Origin: Myxococcales bacterium
GTDB lineage: Bacteria; Myxococcota_A; UBA9160; JALSIO01
Length of the DNA stretch: 8,529 bases
Direction of reading: 5' to 3'
Assembly (NCBI GenBank): GCA_026989995.1
Contig: JALSIO010000785.1
Coordinates: forward strand, 1 to 8,529
The notes below the pieces were generated by a model. The model saw nothing but the letters and a program-made list of their open reading frames with translations. It was not told the DNA's origin and did no database searches. Shown here piece by piece: positions 1-7,249 of the stretch (positions are counted from its first letter, which is position 1; each line of letters opens with the position of its first letter). The position numbers were made by a program, and so were the translations under genes.

Positions 1-81
1 GGGGACCGGGGGGCGGGTCCGGGAGGCTAGCTCGCCGGCCGGCCGCCCGCTGCCGCGGGCCCGGGTCCCCGGGTGGCGCGC
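1..81. other. Gene-free left edge
   Basis: This short stretch lies downstream of the DUF1353 gene and is almost entirely G and C. On the minus strand it can form a 6-bp all-GC hairpin with a GGCA loop (positions 45-60). There is no following T-run, so I do not call a terminator. I see no coding region or other site here. Confidence 0.5.
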
Positions 82-528
82 TCAGCAGGGCCCCGCGCGG
101 CCAAAGGCCCGGGCGCCGAAGACCCGCACCGCCCACCACGCCGCGGTCCGGCGCCACCGGGGCACTCCCTCCCGCTCCATCACCCTTCGGAAGAGGTCGT
201 CCGCCTCCTTCCGGCTGAAGCGACGGGACGGGTCGACCGAGCCCGCCGGAGGCGCACCCGCGTGGCGGTAGAGGAAGTCGTGGAGGAGCGGCGCGGCGAC
301 GGAGAGTTCGAAGGGTGCGATGAGCCACCAGAAGCTCCGCGGAACCGAGGCCAGGTCGAAGTGGAAACCGGCGGGGACCGTGATCTCGAGGCCGGGCTCC
401 TCGTAGGTGAAGGGCTCCTCGAGCCGCCAGCAGCGCTCCCGGGTGAGGTAGGAGACGACGGGTGCCGGAAGGCCCGAGTCGGGGAGGACGACACGCGCGC
501 GGTCGAGGTGGTAGGCGCCCTCGTGCAT
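82..528 (-). CDS. DUF1353 family protein
   Basis: This is a 148-residue cytosolic-looking protein with the DUF1353 (PF07087) pattern. It has an FxFDLASVPRSFWW block at residues 56-68, an LLHDFLYRH block at 81-89 containing the conserved His-Asp pair, an RKEADDLFRRVM helix at 106-117, and a tail rich in Trp and Arg that ends in a conserved-looking VRVFGARAFGR. The family occurs in phages and in bacterial chromosomes and has no established biochemical role. I chose the ATG at 528 because a GGGAGAG ribosome-binding site sits just upstream and the family similarity begins near there. The same frame stays open to 627, but those extra residues are low-complexity Arg/Ala. It lies 55 bp downstream of the NTF2-like gene on the same strand and is the last gene of that run. 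There are no phage neighbours. Confidence 0.75.
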   Translation of the reverse strand: MHEGAYHLDRARVVLPDSGLPAPVVSYLTRERCWRLEEPFTYEEPGLEITVPAGFHFDLASVPRSFWWLIAPFELSVAAPLLHDFLYRHAGAPPAGSVDPSRRFSRKEADDLFRRVMEREGVPRWRRTAAWWAVRVFGARAFGRAGPC

Positions 529-583
529 CGGCTCTCCCGGCGGCGCCCGGCGGGCTCGTCGGGCGCGAAGCCCGGCTCCCGCC

Positions 584-1063
584 TCAGCGACGGCTGCCGC
601 CTCCGGCCCCCGGCAGGGAGTCCGCATCCAGGAGCAGGTGGGAGGTCAGGTTTCCGAGCAGGTCGAGGCGGATCACCCGCTCGCGGAAGCACCAGCCGGC
701 GGGGCCGCGGTGGAAGCGGTCCCGGTAGCGCCCGGCCGCCACGACCTGCAGCGGAAGCTCGGGCGTGGCCTGGAGCACCGCGAACCGGGAGCGCGCCCGC
801 GCGCTTCGAGCCTCCTCGTCCACGTCGATCACCAGATTCGTGACGAGGTGGGCCGTGCGGGGCGTTCCGGTTTCCGGGTGGATGCGGGTGGTGCGGCGGT
901 AGAGGTCGAGGATGGCCTCCCGTCCCCGGACTGCGCCCGGGATGCCCTCGGTTCGGAGCTCGGCGTCGGCGAGGAGCTCCGCCACTCCCTCGAAGTCGCC
1001 GTCGTCGATGCATTCGGCGTAGCCGTGGATGAGCGCCGCGATCTCGCGCCAGGCGAGGGACAC
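584..1063 (-). CDS. NTF2/SnoaL-like family protein
   Basis: This is a 159-residue protein of the NTF2-like superfamily, SnoaL-like type (resembling PF13577). The first helix reads EIAALIHGYAECIDDGDF (residues 7-24), followed by a GREAILDLYRR helix at 47-57. The central strand AHLVTNLVIDVD (71-82) and the strands FAVLQAT (94-100) and QVVAAGRYRDRF (106-117) are typical of this fold. These cone-shaped domains serve as small-molecule isomerases, dehydratases, ring-hydroxylase beta subunits or plain binding proteins; the substrate cannot be read from sequence. The start is GTG at 1063, nine bases after the protease gene stop, with a GAGGGCGG ribosome-binding stretch overlapping that stop. This spacing implies co-transcription with the protease. 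The last ten residues are a Gly/Arg-rich tail. There is no signal peptide, so it is probably cytoplasmic. Confidence 0.78.
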   Translation of the reverse strand: MSLAWREIAALIHGYAECIDDGDFEGVAELLADAELRTEGIPGAVRGREAILDLYRRTTRIHPETGTPRTAHLVTNLVIDVDEEARSARARSRFAVLQATPELPLQVVAAGRYRDRFHRGPAGWCFRERVIRLDLLGNLTSHLLLDADSLPGAGGGSRR

Positions 1064-1072
1064 GGTCCGCCC

Positions 1073-1915
1073 TCAGGAGCGTCGGGGGCGGGTCTGTGCC
1101 GGATCCACCCGCCGCGGCTGGGGAATGTACTCGACCGAGGGTGCCCGCCGGACCGGCTGTGGGAAGAGGTTCATCAGCGTGAGGATGCTCTCGGGCATCT
1201 CCGTGGAGATCGGAAGACCGAGCTCCCGAGCGGCATCCGGTGTGATGGCGTAGTCGTGGGTCCAGTGTCCCTCGCTCAGGATCCGCGCCACCTCGTCCCG
1301 GCGGGCCTCGCCGAAGGAGTCGGGAAGGAGCTCGCGGACGGCGTCCTGGACCTGCCGGATCGCCTTCTCGCCCTGGTCGGCGAGGATCAGGGTCTGGTCG
1401 TCGATTTCGGCGATGGGCTTGCGTTCCACCACCTTGAGCACCGAGGCGGCCGGAAACTGGCCGAGCTGCGGATCCACCGGCCCGAGGACGGCGTGCTCGC
1501 TCATCACGATCTCGTCGGCGGCGAGCGAGATCAGGGTGCCCCCCGACATGGCGTAGTGCGGCACGAAGACGGTGACCTTGCCGCGGTGTCGCCGAAGGGC
1601 CCGGGCGATCTGGAGGGAAGCGAGGACGAGGCCGCCCGGCGTGTGGAGGACGAGGTCGATCGGGGTGTCCGGGTCGGTCAGGTGGATGGCCCGGATGATG
1701 TTCTCCGAGTCGTGGACGTCGATGTACCGGAAGACGGGGAAGCCGAGGAGGCTCATGGTCTCCTGTCGGTGGACCATGAGGATCAGACGGGAGCCCCGCT
1801 CCTTCTCGAGCCGTGCGATCATCCGCGCCCGGGAGGATTCGAGCAGGCGCTGCTGCAGCACGGGCTGCAGGGCGGCGATCATGAAGAAGATCCAGAAGAA
1901 GTCCATGGGGGTCAT
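1073..1915 (-). CDS. SDH-family Clp-fold serine protease, membrane anchored
   Basis: This 280-residue protein matches the serine dehydrogenase proteinase (SDH, PF01972) group of the ClpP/crotonase fold, related to SppA and NfeD-type proteases. A hydrophobic N-terminal segment (residues 5-20) should anchor it in the inner membrane. The core shows DTPIDLVLHTPGG (83-95), the segment that shapes the oxyanion hole, then the nucleophile motif HYAMSGGTLIS (120-130) with Ser124 as probable catalytic serine. AADEIVMSEHAVLGPVDPQLG (132-152) follows, characteristic of this family. The Pro/Arg-rich C-terminal tail is probably disordered. The ATG at 1915 is preferred because GGGAGGAG lies about 5 bases before it; a second ATG at 1906 would be too far from that site. 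It is first in a leftward run and divergent from the LOG gene. The physiological substrate is unknown; membrane protein quality control is an inference. Confidence 0.85.
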   Translation of the reverse strand: MTPMDFFWIFFMIAALQPVLQQRLLESSRARMIARLEKERGSRLILMVHRQETMSLLGFPVFRYIDVHDSENIIRAIHLTDPDTPIDLVLHTPGGLVLASLQIARALRRHRGKVTVFVPHYAMSGGTLISLAADEIVMSEHAVLGPVDPQLGQFPAASVLKVVERKPIAEIDDQTLILADQGEKAIRQVQDAVRELLPDSFGEARRDEVARILSEGHWTHDYAITPDAARELGLPISTEMPESILTLMNLFPQPVRRAPSVEYIPQPRRVDPAQTRPRRS

Positions 1916-2077
1916 CCGGGCTCCTCCCGGCCCGGTGCTAGCACAGCGCTGTCGAGAACGCCCGATCCAACGGCTTCCGGCCGGGAAGAGTGGCTGTGCG
2001 GGTCGCCGCCGATGCGATACTCCCTCCCTCCACCGACCCCACGCCCCCCCGAATCCGGACGGGGCGAGGGAGGAGCC
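1916..2077. promoter_or_regulatory. Divergent intergenic region
   Basis: These 162 bases separate the leftward protease gene from the rightward LOG gene and must hold promoters for both runs. The best plus-strand candidate is an extended -10 of the form TGC-GATACT (hexamer at 2016-2021), with no good -35 at standard spacing. No convincing minus-strand promoter hexamers are seen. Strong ribosome-binding sites flank both ends (AGGAG next to the ATG at 2078, and its counterpart before 1915). Two overlapping palindromes are listed separately. Confidence 0.5.
1935..1952. promoter_or_regulatory. Two overlapping perfect 10-bp palindromes, possible operator
   Basis: GTGCTAGCAC (1935-1944) and ACAGCGCTGT (1943-1952) are each perfect inverted repeats and share two bases. 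They lie 20-37 bases upstream of the protease start, where an operator overlapping the promoter or early leader would sit. No known regulator motif is matched, so a regulatory role is inference. In GC-rich DNA a single 10-bp palindrome can easily be chance; two overlapping ones in a divergent intergenic region are less so. Confidence 0.3.
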
Positions 2078-3052
2078 ATGGCGCGACGCCCGGTCCCCCA
2101 CGTGCCCCCGCCCCCGCACCGCCGGCAGCGGCGGGAGCGCCTGCCGTGGGAGCGGCCCAAGCCCGGGGCGGAGGATCCGCGGGCTCCCGAGCGGGTCGCC
2201 CGCATCCTGGCGAGCCCCACCTACCGGCTGGCCGAGGAGGACCCCGAGTTCCTGGGGCTCCCCGAGACCCGGGGTGTCCGCCTGCAGATCGACTACCTGA
2301 AGCCCGAGCTGGCCCTCGAGCGGCAGGGCGTGCTCCACACCGTGGTGGTCTTCGGCTCCACCCGGATCCCCGAGCCGGCCGCGGCGGAGGCGCGGGTCCG
2401 CGAGCTGCGGGCGGCGCTCGAAGCCTGCCCCGACGACCCCTCGCTCCGACGGCGCCTCGCCCGGGCCGAGCGCCGACGCGCGCTCTCGCCCTACTACGAG
2501 GTGGCTCGGGAGCTCGGACGGCTGGTGGGCCTCTCCGGAGAGGGTCCGCTCGACTGCCGCCTCGTGGTCATGACCGGCGGCGGCCCCGGCATCATGGAGG
2601 CGGCCAACCGGGGCGCGGACGACGTGGGCGCGCGCACTGTGGGCCTCAACATCGATCTGCCCCGCGAGCAGTACCCGAACCCCTACATCACGCCGGAGCT
2701 CTGCTTCCGCTTCCACTATTTCGCGCTCCGGAAGCTCCACTTCCTGCAGCGGGCGCGCGCCCTGGTGGCCTTCCCCGGCGGCTTCGGGACGCTCGACGAG
2801 GTCTTCGAGACGCTCACCCTGGTGCAGACCCGCAAGATCGACCCGGTGCCGGTGGTGCTGGTGGGGGCCGCCTGGTGGAAACGGCTCCTGGACTTCGACT
2901 TCCTGGTGGCCGAGGGAATGATCGACGAGGAGGACCGGGAGCTCTTCTGGTTCGCCGAGACCGCCGAGGAGATCCTCGAAGGCATCCTGGCCTGGTACGA
3001 GGAGCGGGGCGAGCCGCTGCTCGGCTGTCCGGAGGGGGCGGCGGGGCCGTGA
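2078..3052 (+). CDS. LOG family protein (nucleotide 5'-monophosphate phosphoribohydrolase-like)
   Basis: This 324-residue Rossmann-fold protein belongs to the LOG/'lysine decarboxylase-like' family (TIGR00730-type). Characterised members cleave the N-glycosidic bond of nucleoside monophosphates, releasing base and ribose 5-phosphate; the old lysine decarboxylase label is wrong. Visible motifs are the first strand HTVVVFGSTRIPEP (87-100), VVMTGGGPGIMEAANRGA (163-180) and the signature FPGGFGTLDEVFE (232-244), with the conserved Arg/Lys region FALRKLHF at 215-222. It belongs to a longer subfamily: about 85 residues precede the fold, and a charged helical insert (about 100-137) lies between the first strand and the YYEVARELGRL helix. 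The start ATG at 2078 follows GGGAGGAG. Its stop overlaps the start of the next gene by 4 bp, so translation is likely coupled. Which base it acts on cannot be told from sequence. Confidence 0.87.
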   Translation: MARRPVPHVPPPPHRRQRRERLPWERPKPGAEDPRAPERVARILASPTYRLAEEDPEFLGLPETRGVRLQIDYLKPELALERQGVLHTVVVFGSTRIPEPAAAEARVRELRAALEACPDDPSLRRRLARAERRRALSPYYEVARELGRLVGLSGEGPLDCRLVVMTGGGPGIMEAANRGADDVGARTVGLNIDLPREQYPNPYITPELCFRFHYFALRKLHFLQRARALVAFPGGFGTLDEVFETLTLVQTRKIDPVPVVLVGAAWWKRLLDFDFLVAEGMIDEEDRELFWFAETAEEILEGILAWYEERGEPLLGCPEGAAGP

Positions 3053-4437
3053 AGCTCTCCTTCCACGGCGCCGCACGCGGCGTGACCGGCTCCTGCCACC
3101 GGATCGTGTGCGGCGGGCGACAGGTGCTGGTGGATTGTGGGCTCTTCCAGGGGGGCGATGAGCTCGACGCGAACGAGCAGCCCTTCGGCTTCGAGCCGGG
3201 TGCGATCGACTCCGTGCTGCTGACCCACGCGCATCTCGATCACTGCGGGCGGCTTCCGCTCCTCGTGAAGCGCGGATTCCGGGGTGCGGTGCACGCCACC
3301 GATGCGACGCGGGATCTCGTCCGGCTCGTCCTGCTCGACGCCGCCCACATCTACGAGGAGGACGCCCGGCGCCGCGCCCGCAAGGCCGCCCGGCGGGGAG
3401 GGGAGGGCGTCCGCCCCCCGCTCTTCGGCGAGATCGACGCCTTCGATGCGATGGATCGATTCGCTCCCGGGGTCCGCTACGGCGAGGGCGTGGAGGTGGT
3501 GCCGGGCATCCGCGCCACCTGGTTCGACGCCGGCCACATACTCGGCGCCGCGAGTCTCCTCGTCGAGCTCGAGGAGGACGGCCGGCGCCAGCGCGTGGTC
3601 TTCTCCGGCGACGTCGGCAGCTCCGGCCGTCCCATCGTGCGCGACCCGGAACGGGTCCCCCAGGCCGACACCGTGGTCATGGAGAGCACCTACGGGGATC
3701 GGAACCACCGCTCCCTCGAGAGCTCGGTGGACGAGCTCCTCGAGGCGGTGCGGGATACCTTCTCCCGCGGCGGCAACGTCATCGTTCCGACCTTCGCGCT
3801 CGAGCGGGCCCAGGAGCTCCTCTTCCACCTCCGCGAGGCGGTCGAGCGGGGGGCGCTCCCCGCGGCGACGCCGGTCTTCCTCGACTCGCCCATGGCCATC
3901 TCGGCCACGGAGATCTATCGGCGTCATCCGGAGTGCTACGACGAGGAGACCGCGGCACTCTTCGAGGGGGGACGGGACCCCTTCTCGCTTCCCGGGCTCC
4001 AGACCACCCGGGAGGTGGCCGAGTCCATGGCCATCAACCGGATCACCGGCGGGGCCCTGATCCTGGCCGGATCCGGCATGTGCACCGGGGGGCGGGTCCT
4101 CCACCACCTCCGGCAGCACATCTGGCGGGAGGCGAGCAGCATCGTCTTCGTGGGCTTCGCCGCCCGGGGGACCCTGGCACGGGAGATCGTGGACGGTGCC
4201 ACCTCGGTGCGGCTGTTCGGCGAGAACCTTCCCGTCCGGGCCCGTGTCCATACCATCGGCGGTTTCTCGGCGCATGCCGGCCGCGACGAGCTCCTGGCCT
4301 GGCGCCGGCGCATCGAGGGCGCCCGGACCACGGTCCTCGTCCACGGCGAGCCGGCCGCGATGGAGCGCCTCGCGGAGGCCCTCGCTCCCGGCGACGTCCG
4401 GCTGCCAGAACTCCACGAGGAGATCGAGATCGGCTGA
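3049..4437 (+). CDS. MBL-fold/beta-CASP ribonuclease (Ysh1/CPSF-like RNA-processing exonuclease)
   Basis: This 462-residue protein is a metallo-beta-lactamase with a beta-CASP insert, the family of bacterial homologues of CPSF73, which are zinc-dependent RNA-processing nucleases. Metal ligands are visible in order: THAHLDHCGRLP (residues 59-70, HxHxDH), His163 in AGHILGAAS and Asp188 in FSGDVGSSG. The beta-CASP elements follow: MESTYGDRNH (211-220, motif A acid), IVPTFALERAQELL (245-258), LDSPMA (278-283), LAGSGMCTGGRVLHHL (339-354), IGGFSAHAGRDEL (403-415) and the late His in VLVHGE (429-434). All catalytic positions are intact and the length is normal. The start is GTG at 3049, sharing GTGA with the upstream stop; the fold starts within five residues of it. 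No KH or other added RNA-binding domain is seen. The cellular role would be mRNA or tRNA processing or decay. Confidence 0.92.
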   Translation: MKLSFHGAARGVTGSCHRIVCGGRQVLVDCGLFQGGDELDANEQPFGFEPGAIDSVLLTHAHLDHCGRLPLLVKRGFRGAVHATDATRDLVRLVLLDAAHIYEEDARRRARKAARRGGEGVRPPLFGEIDAFDAMDRFAPGVRYGEGVEVVPGIRATWFDAGHILGAASLLVELEEDGRRQRVVFSGDVGSSGRPIVRDPERVPQADTVVMESTYGDRNHRSLESSVDELLEAVRDTFSRGGNVIVPTFALERAQELLFHLREAVERGALPAATPVFLDSPMAISATEIYRRHPECYDEETAALFEGGRDPFSLPGLQTTREVAESMAINRITGGALILAGSGMCTGGRVLHHLRQHIWREASSIVFVGFAARGTLAREIVDGATSVRLFGENLPVRARVHTIGGFSAHAGRDELLAWRRRIEGARTTVLVHGEPAAMERLAEALAPGDVRLPELHEEIEIG

Positions 4438-5777
4438 TGCGACCGCATGCTCCCCTGGCGGTCTCCGCCCTCTCCCTGCTGCTCGCCTGCGCGACGCCGG
4501 TTCGCTGGCAGGCGCCCGACGCACCCACGCCCCGGGAGGCGGAGCTCCTGCTCCAAGTGCCCTCGGTGGAGACCCTGGTCCGCGTGCTGCCTCCCACCGG
4601 GATTCCCGAGATCCCGGTGCGGCGACGCCTCCGCCCGTGCTGCGCGTTCGGGGCCGACCTCGGCGTGCGCCTCGGGGCGCTGCCGGTTCCCATTCTCCGG
4701 CTGCAGAACGTCCGCGGACTCCCGGATCTCGGTCCCCATCACTACGACGCGGGGATCCTCCCCATCGCCGGCGGGAACGGGATGGAGCTCCTCGCCCTCG
4801 AGAACAACGGGCTCGTCTACACCTGCCACGCGGGCTTCGTCGACGTGGCGCACGTGCGGGACTACGCCGACTGGACCATCTATCTGGCGGCGTGGCTGCT
4901 GCCCCGGCTGCGGACCGGCGGCGAGGTGGAGCTTCCCGCCGAGGGAGGGCGCCGGCGGGTCGTGGCCGAGCCGGTCCCCGAGATCCTGCTTCGGGAAGTG
5001 GATCCGCAGGCCGCTGCGCTGGCGATCGCCCAGCACCTGGGCTTCGCGCTTTCGGTGTGGCACGAGATCGCGACCTGGTACGGCTGGTCGTGGAGTCCCG
5101 CGTTTCCGGAGGTGGCCTCGGCCTTCTCGCCGGAGGACCTCTACTCCAACCTGGTCGGCACCCGGATCGCGGTGGCCGTGGCCGCCGAGCGTTCCGCCCG
5201 CACGGCGGAGCTCTACGAGAGGAGCGTGGACAACTGGCTTCGCGCGGTCCTCGAGCGCCTGGGCGCGACCTCGCGCGAGACCGCGCTCGAGGCGATGTGG
5301 GCCGTGGACGGTTCCTGGTGGCGCTCGGAGGCCCTCCTTCCGGATGGGGATCTCGTGATCCGGAGGAACCTCGACGTCGGCCCCGAGCTCGAGCCCTGGC
5401 AGGTGCCCGTCGGGCGCCGGAGCCCGGAGCTCCGGGCCCGGCTCGCTGCCGAGTGCCCCGACGGCGAGGAGCCGGCCCGCCTGCGGCGGATCCGCACCAT
5501 CCGCGGCGTGCCCCTCGGGCGCCTCGCGCGCCTCGAGATCGAACCGTCTCCCGAGCTCCGCAGCCGCCCGGCGCTCGCGGGGGAGACCGGCGTGCTCACC
5601 GATCGCGATCTGCCGCGGCTCGTCGCCGTCGTCCGCGAGGAGGTGCGGGCCCGCTTCGGCCCCTTCGCCGACCGGCCGACCGACGCGTTCCCGGCCCCCG
5701 GGCCGGGCGACCCGGCTCACCGCGCGCTCGACAGCTCCGGCCGCCACGGCTCGGCGACGGCGATCTTCACCAACTGA
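4437..5777 (+). CDS. DUF4056 family lipoprotein
   Basis: This 446-residue protein carries a lipoprotein signal peptide with lipobox LLAC and Cys18 as lipidation site. The core resembles DUF4056 (PF13265), a family without known function. Distinctive blocks are YTCHAGFVDVAHVRDYADW (residues 128-146), SVWHEIATWYGW (206-217) and a SAFSPEDLYSNLVGTRIA segment (228-245). The repeated His, Asp and Glu residues in the first two blocks (His131, Asp136, His139, Asp142, His209, Glu210) could form a metal or catalytic site; this is inference from their spacing. The start ATG at 4437 overlaps the upstream stop by one base (TGATG), consistent with translation by reinitiation. The protein would sit on the periplasmic side of a membrane, which is unexpected for a gene so closely tied to an RNA nuclease. 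Its last 20 codons overlap the opposing M48 gene. Confidence 0.82.
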   Translation: MRPHAPLAVSALSLLLACATPVRWQAPDAPTPREAELLLQVPSVETLVRVLPPTGIPEIPVRRRLRPCCAFGADLGVRLGALPVPILRLQNVRGLPDLGPHHYDAGILPIAGGNGMELLALENNGLVYTCHAGFVDVAHVRDYADWTIYLAAWLLPRLRTGGEVELPAEGGRRRVVAEPVPEILLREVDPQAAALAIAQHLGFALSVWHEIATWYGWSWSPAFPEVASAFSPEDLYSNLVGTRIAVAVAAERSARTAELYERSVDNWLRAVLERLGATSRETALEAMWAVDGSWWRSEALLPDGDLVIRRNLDVGPELEPWQVPVGRRSPELRARLAAECPDGEEPARLRRIRTIRGVPLGRLARLEIEPSPELRSRPALAGETGVLTDRDLPRLVAVVREEVRARFGPFADRPTDAFPAPGPGDPAHRALDSSGRHGSATAIFTN

Positions 5778-7237
5778 CCCGCACCGAGCCGGGCGTCGCT
5801 CCACAGGGCGTTCAGCACGGCCGTCCGGTCGAGGTCGAGGGCGTTGCCGGTCCGCGCCGAGAGCTCCGCGAGGCTTTCACCCTCGGCGGCCTCGACGAGC
5901 CGAAGCCGCAGCTCCGTCACCTCGGCGAGGAGATCCGGGGGAGCCGGGCGGAAGCTCCGGGCCACGCCGTGGAAGACGCCGAGGAGCTCGCGGAAGCGGT
6001 CGAAGCCGACTGCGGCACCGGTGAGCCGGTAGATCCGGCCCCCGCGGGCGACGAAGGTCAGATGGACGCCGACCGTGCCCTCGGGGCTTCCGATGCGCCC
6101 GATCACCCGCCATGCGGGACTCCCGCCCACGGTCGCGGGTTCCATGCGCTCGACGGAGAAGCCGCGGTTCTCCGGCCGGGTGAGGAACTCCCGGGCTGCC
6201 GCCCGTGGGTCGGCTCCCGCACCCTGGAGCTCCAGGAAGACCTGGGCCCGGTGCCGCAGGTCGCGTGCGCCCACCGCGAGTGGCGTGTTGCGGGTATCCC
6301 AGCCGTCTGGAAAGCGGATCACGAAGCCCAGCTCCGGGTGCACGAAGAGCTGGCCGCGGAAGATCCCCTCCGCGGCGCTCTCGCCCACCGGCAGCCCCTC
6401 GAGAAGCCGCAGGTACGCCGTCCGGTCCGGCGCGACCGGGGCCAGGCGGGGAATCGCGGCGAGCTCGGTCTGGGCCCGGTGGGCGGCCTCGGCGACCCGG
6501 CGCCGCGTGGAGGGGTGGGTATCGAGGAAGCTCGGGATGCGGGAGCCTCCGAGCTCGAGCCGTTCGGCGTTCTCGAGCTGCTCGAGGAAGTGGACGAGGC
6601 CGGCCGGGTCGTAGCCCGCGCGCGCCGCGATCTGCTGGCCGAGGCGGTCGGCCTCCTCCTCCTGTTCGCGGCTGTAGCGGGCGAGCTCCCCCACGGCGAG
6701 CCAGCGCAGCAGTCCCGGGAGGGCCTGGGCCACCTTCTGCTGGGCCGCCGCGTGGCGGGCGGCCACGTGGGCGATCTCGTGGGCGAGGACCGCGGCGAGC
6801 TCGTCCTCGCTGCCGGTGAGCGCGAGCAGGCCGCGGGAGACGTAGACGAATCCACCGGGGAGGGCGAAGGCGTTGGGAGCGTCCTGGTCGACGATGTGGA
6901 ACTCGTAGTCGAATCGACGCGGGGGCGCCTGGGTGACGAGACGCGCTCCGACCCGGCGGAGGAAGGCCTCGAGCTCCGGGCGCTCGAGCAGCCCCATGGT
7001 CTCCTGGAGCTCGCGCGCCGCACGCTCGCCCGCCTTCCGGTCCATGGCCTCGGTATCGAGCTGGATCGGGGGCTCGTCGCGCCCACCGGAGCGCTCGCTC
7101 CGCGCGGGCTCCTCCCGGGATGGGGACTCGGCTGGCGGGTCTGCGGTGGCCGGGGCGCTCGCGGTCGGGGCGGCCACCGGCAGGCACGCGAACAGGGCGG
7201 CCGCGGCGAGCAGCCGGATCCACCGATCTCCGGACAT
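5717..7237 (-). CDS. M48 family zinc metallopeptidase, BepA-like, with LysM-like C-terminus
   Basis: This 506-residue exported protease has a hydrophobic signal segment (residues 7-24). Its LFAC sequence ending at Cys18 is a poor lipobox, so either a lipoprotein or a soluble periplasmic form is possible. A Pro/Ser-rich linker follows to about 55. The peptidase domain shows the family segment PNAFALPGGFVYVSRGLL (121-138), the zinc motif HEIAH (153-157) and EEEAD (193-197), with Glu193 as expected third ligand. His241 in DTHPSTRRR matches the regulatory 'His-switch' position known in BepA. Residues 300-430 form a second domain of unassigned function (PDGW...). The region from 452 to 494 resembles a LysM-type module. 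BepA handles stalled outer-membrane proteins; here the gene follows the cytochrome by 12 bp, suggesting a role in assembling or clearing the periplasmic amine-oxidising proteins. That role is inference. The ribosome-binding site is weak. Confidence 0.88.
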   Translation of the reverse strand: MSGDRWIRLLAAAALFACLPVAAPTASAPATADPPAESPSREEPARSERSGGRDEPPIQLDTEAMDRKAGERAARELQETMGLLERPELEAFLRRVGARLVTQAPPRRFDYEFHIVDQDAPNAFALPGGFVYVSRGLLALTGSEDELAAVLAHEIAHVAARHAAAQQKVAQALPGLLRWLAVGELARYSREQEEEADRLGQQIAARAGYDPAGLVHFLEQLENAERLELGGSRIPSFLDTHPSTRRRVAEAAHRAQTELAAIPRLAPVAPDRTAYLRLLEGLPVGESAAEGIFRGQLFVHPELGFVIRFPDGWDTRNTPLAVGARDLRHRAQVFLELQGAGADPRAAAREFLTRPENRGFSVERMEPATVGGSPAWRVIGRIGSPEGTVGVHLTFVARGGRIYRLTGAAVGFDRFRELLGVFHGVARSFRPAPPDLLAEVTELRLRLVEAAEGESLAELSARTGNALDLDRTAVLNALWSDARLGAGQLVKIAVAEPWRPELSSAR

Positions 7238-7249
7238 TGCCCAAGCCTA

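Noticed and set aside
45..60. GC-only hairpin after the DUF1353 gene
   Set aside because: The stem is 6 bp with a 4-base loop and no T-run. Such hairpins are expected by chance at this base composition.
529..627. Longer DUF1353 start at 627
   Set aside because: It would overlap the NTF2-like gene by 44 bases and adds only Arg/Ala-rich sequence. ATG 528 has a clear ribosome-binding site.
1990..3048. Long open frame upstream of the beta-CASP nuclease, in frame with it
   Set aside because: It is antisense-like low-complexity Pro/Arg/Gly/Ala sequence overlapping the well-supported LOG gene in another frame. The nuclease fold begins at the GTG at 3049.
2078..3052. LOG N-terminal extension and charged insert as a novel fusion
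   Set aside because: I recall the same layout in a longer LOG subfamily of Proteobacteria, so it is a family variant and not a new domain combination.
1916..3076. Minus-strand open frame extending the protease N-terminus
   Set aside because: The extension reads as a shadow of the LOG gene. The protease has a good ribosome-binding site and a membrane anchor at 1915.
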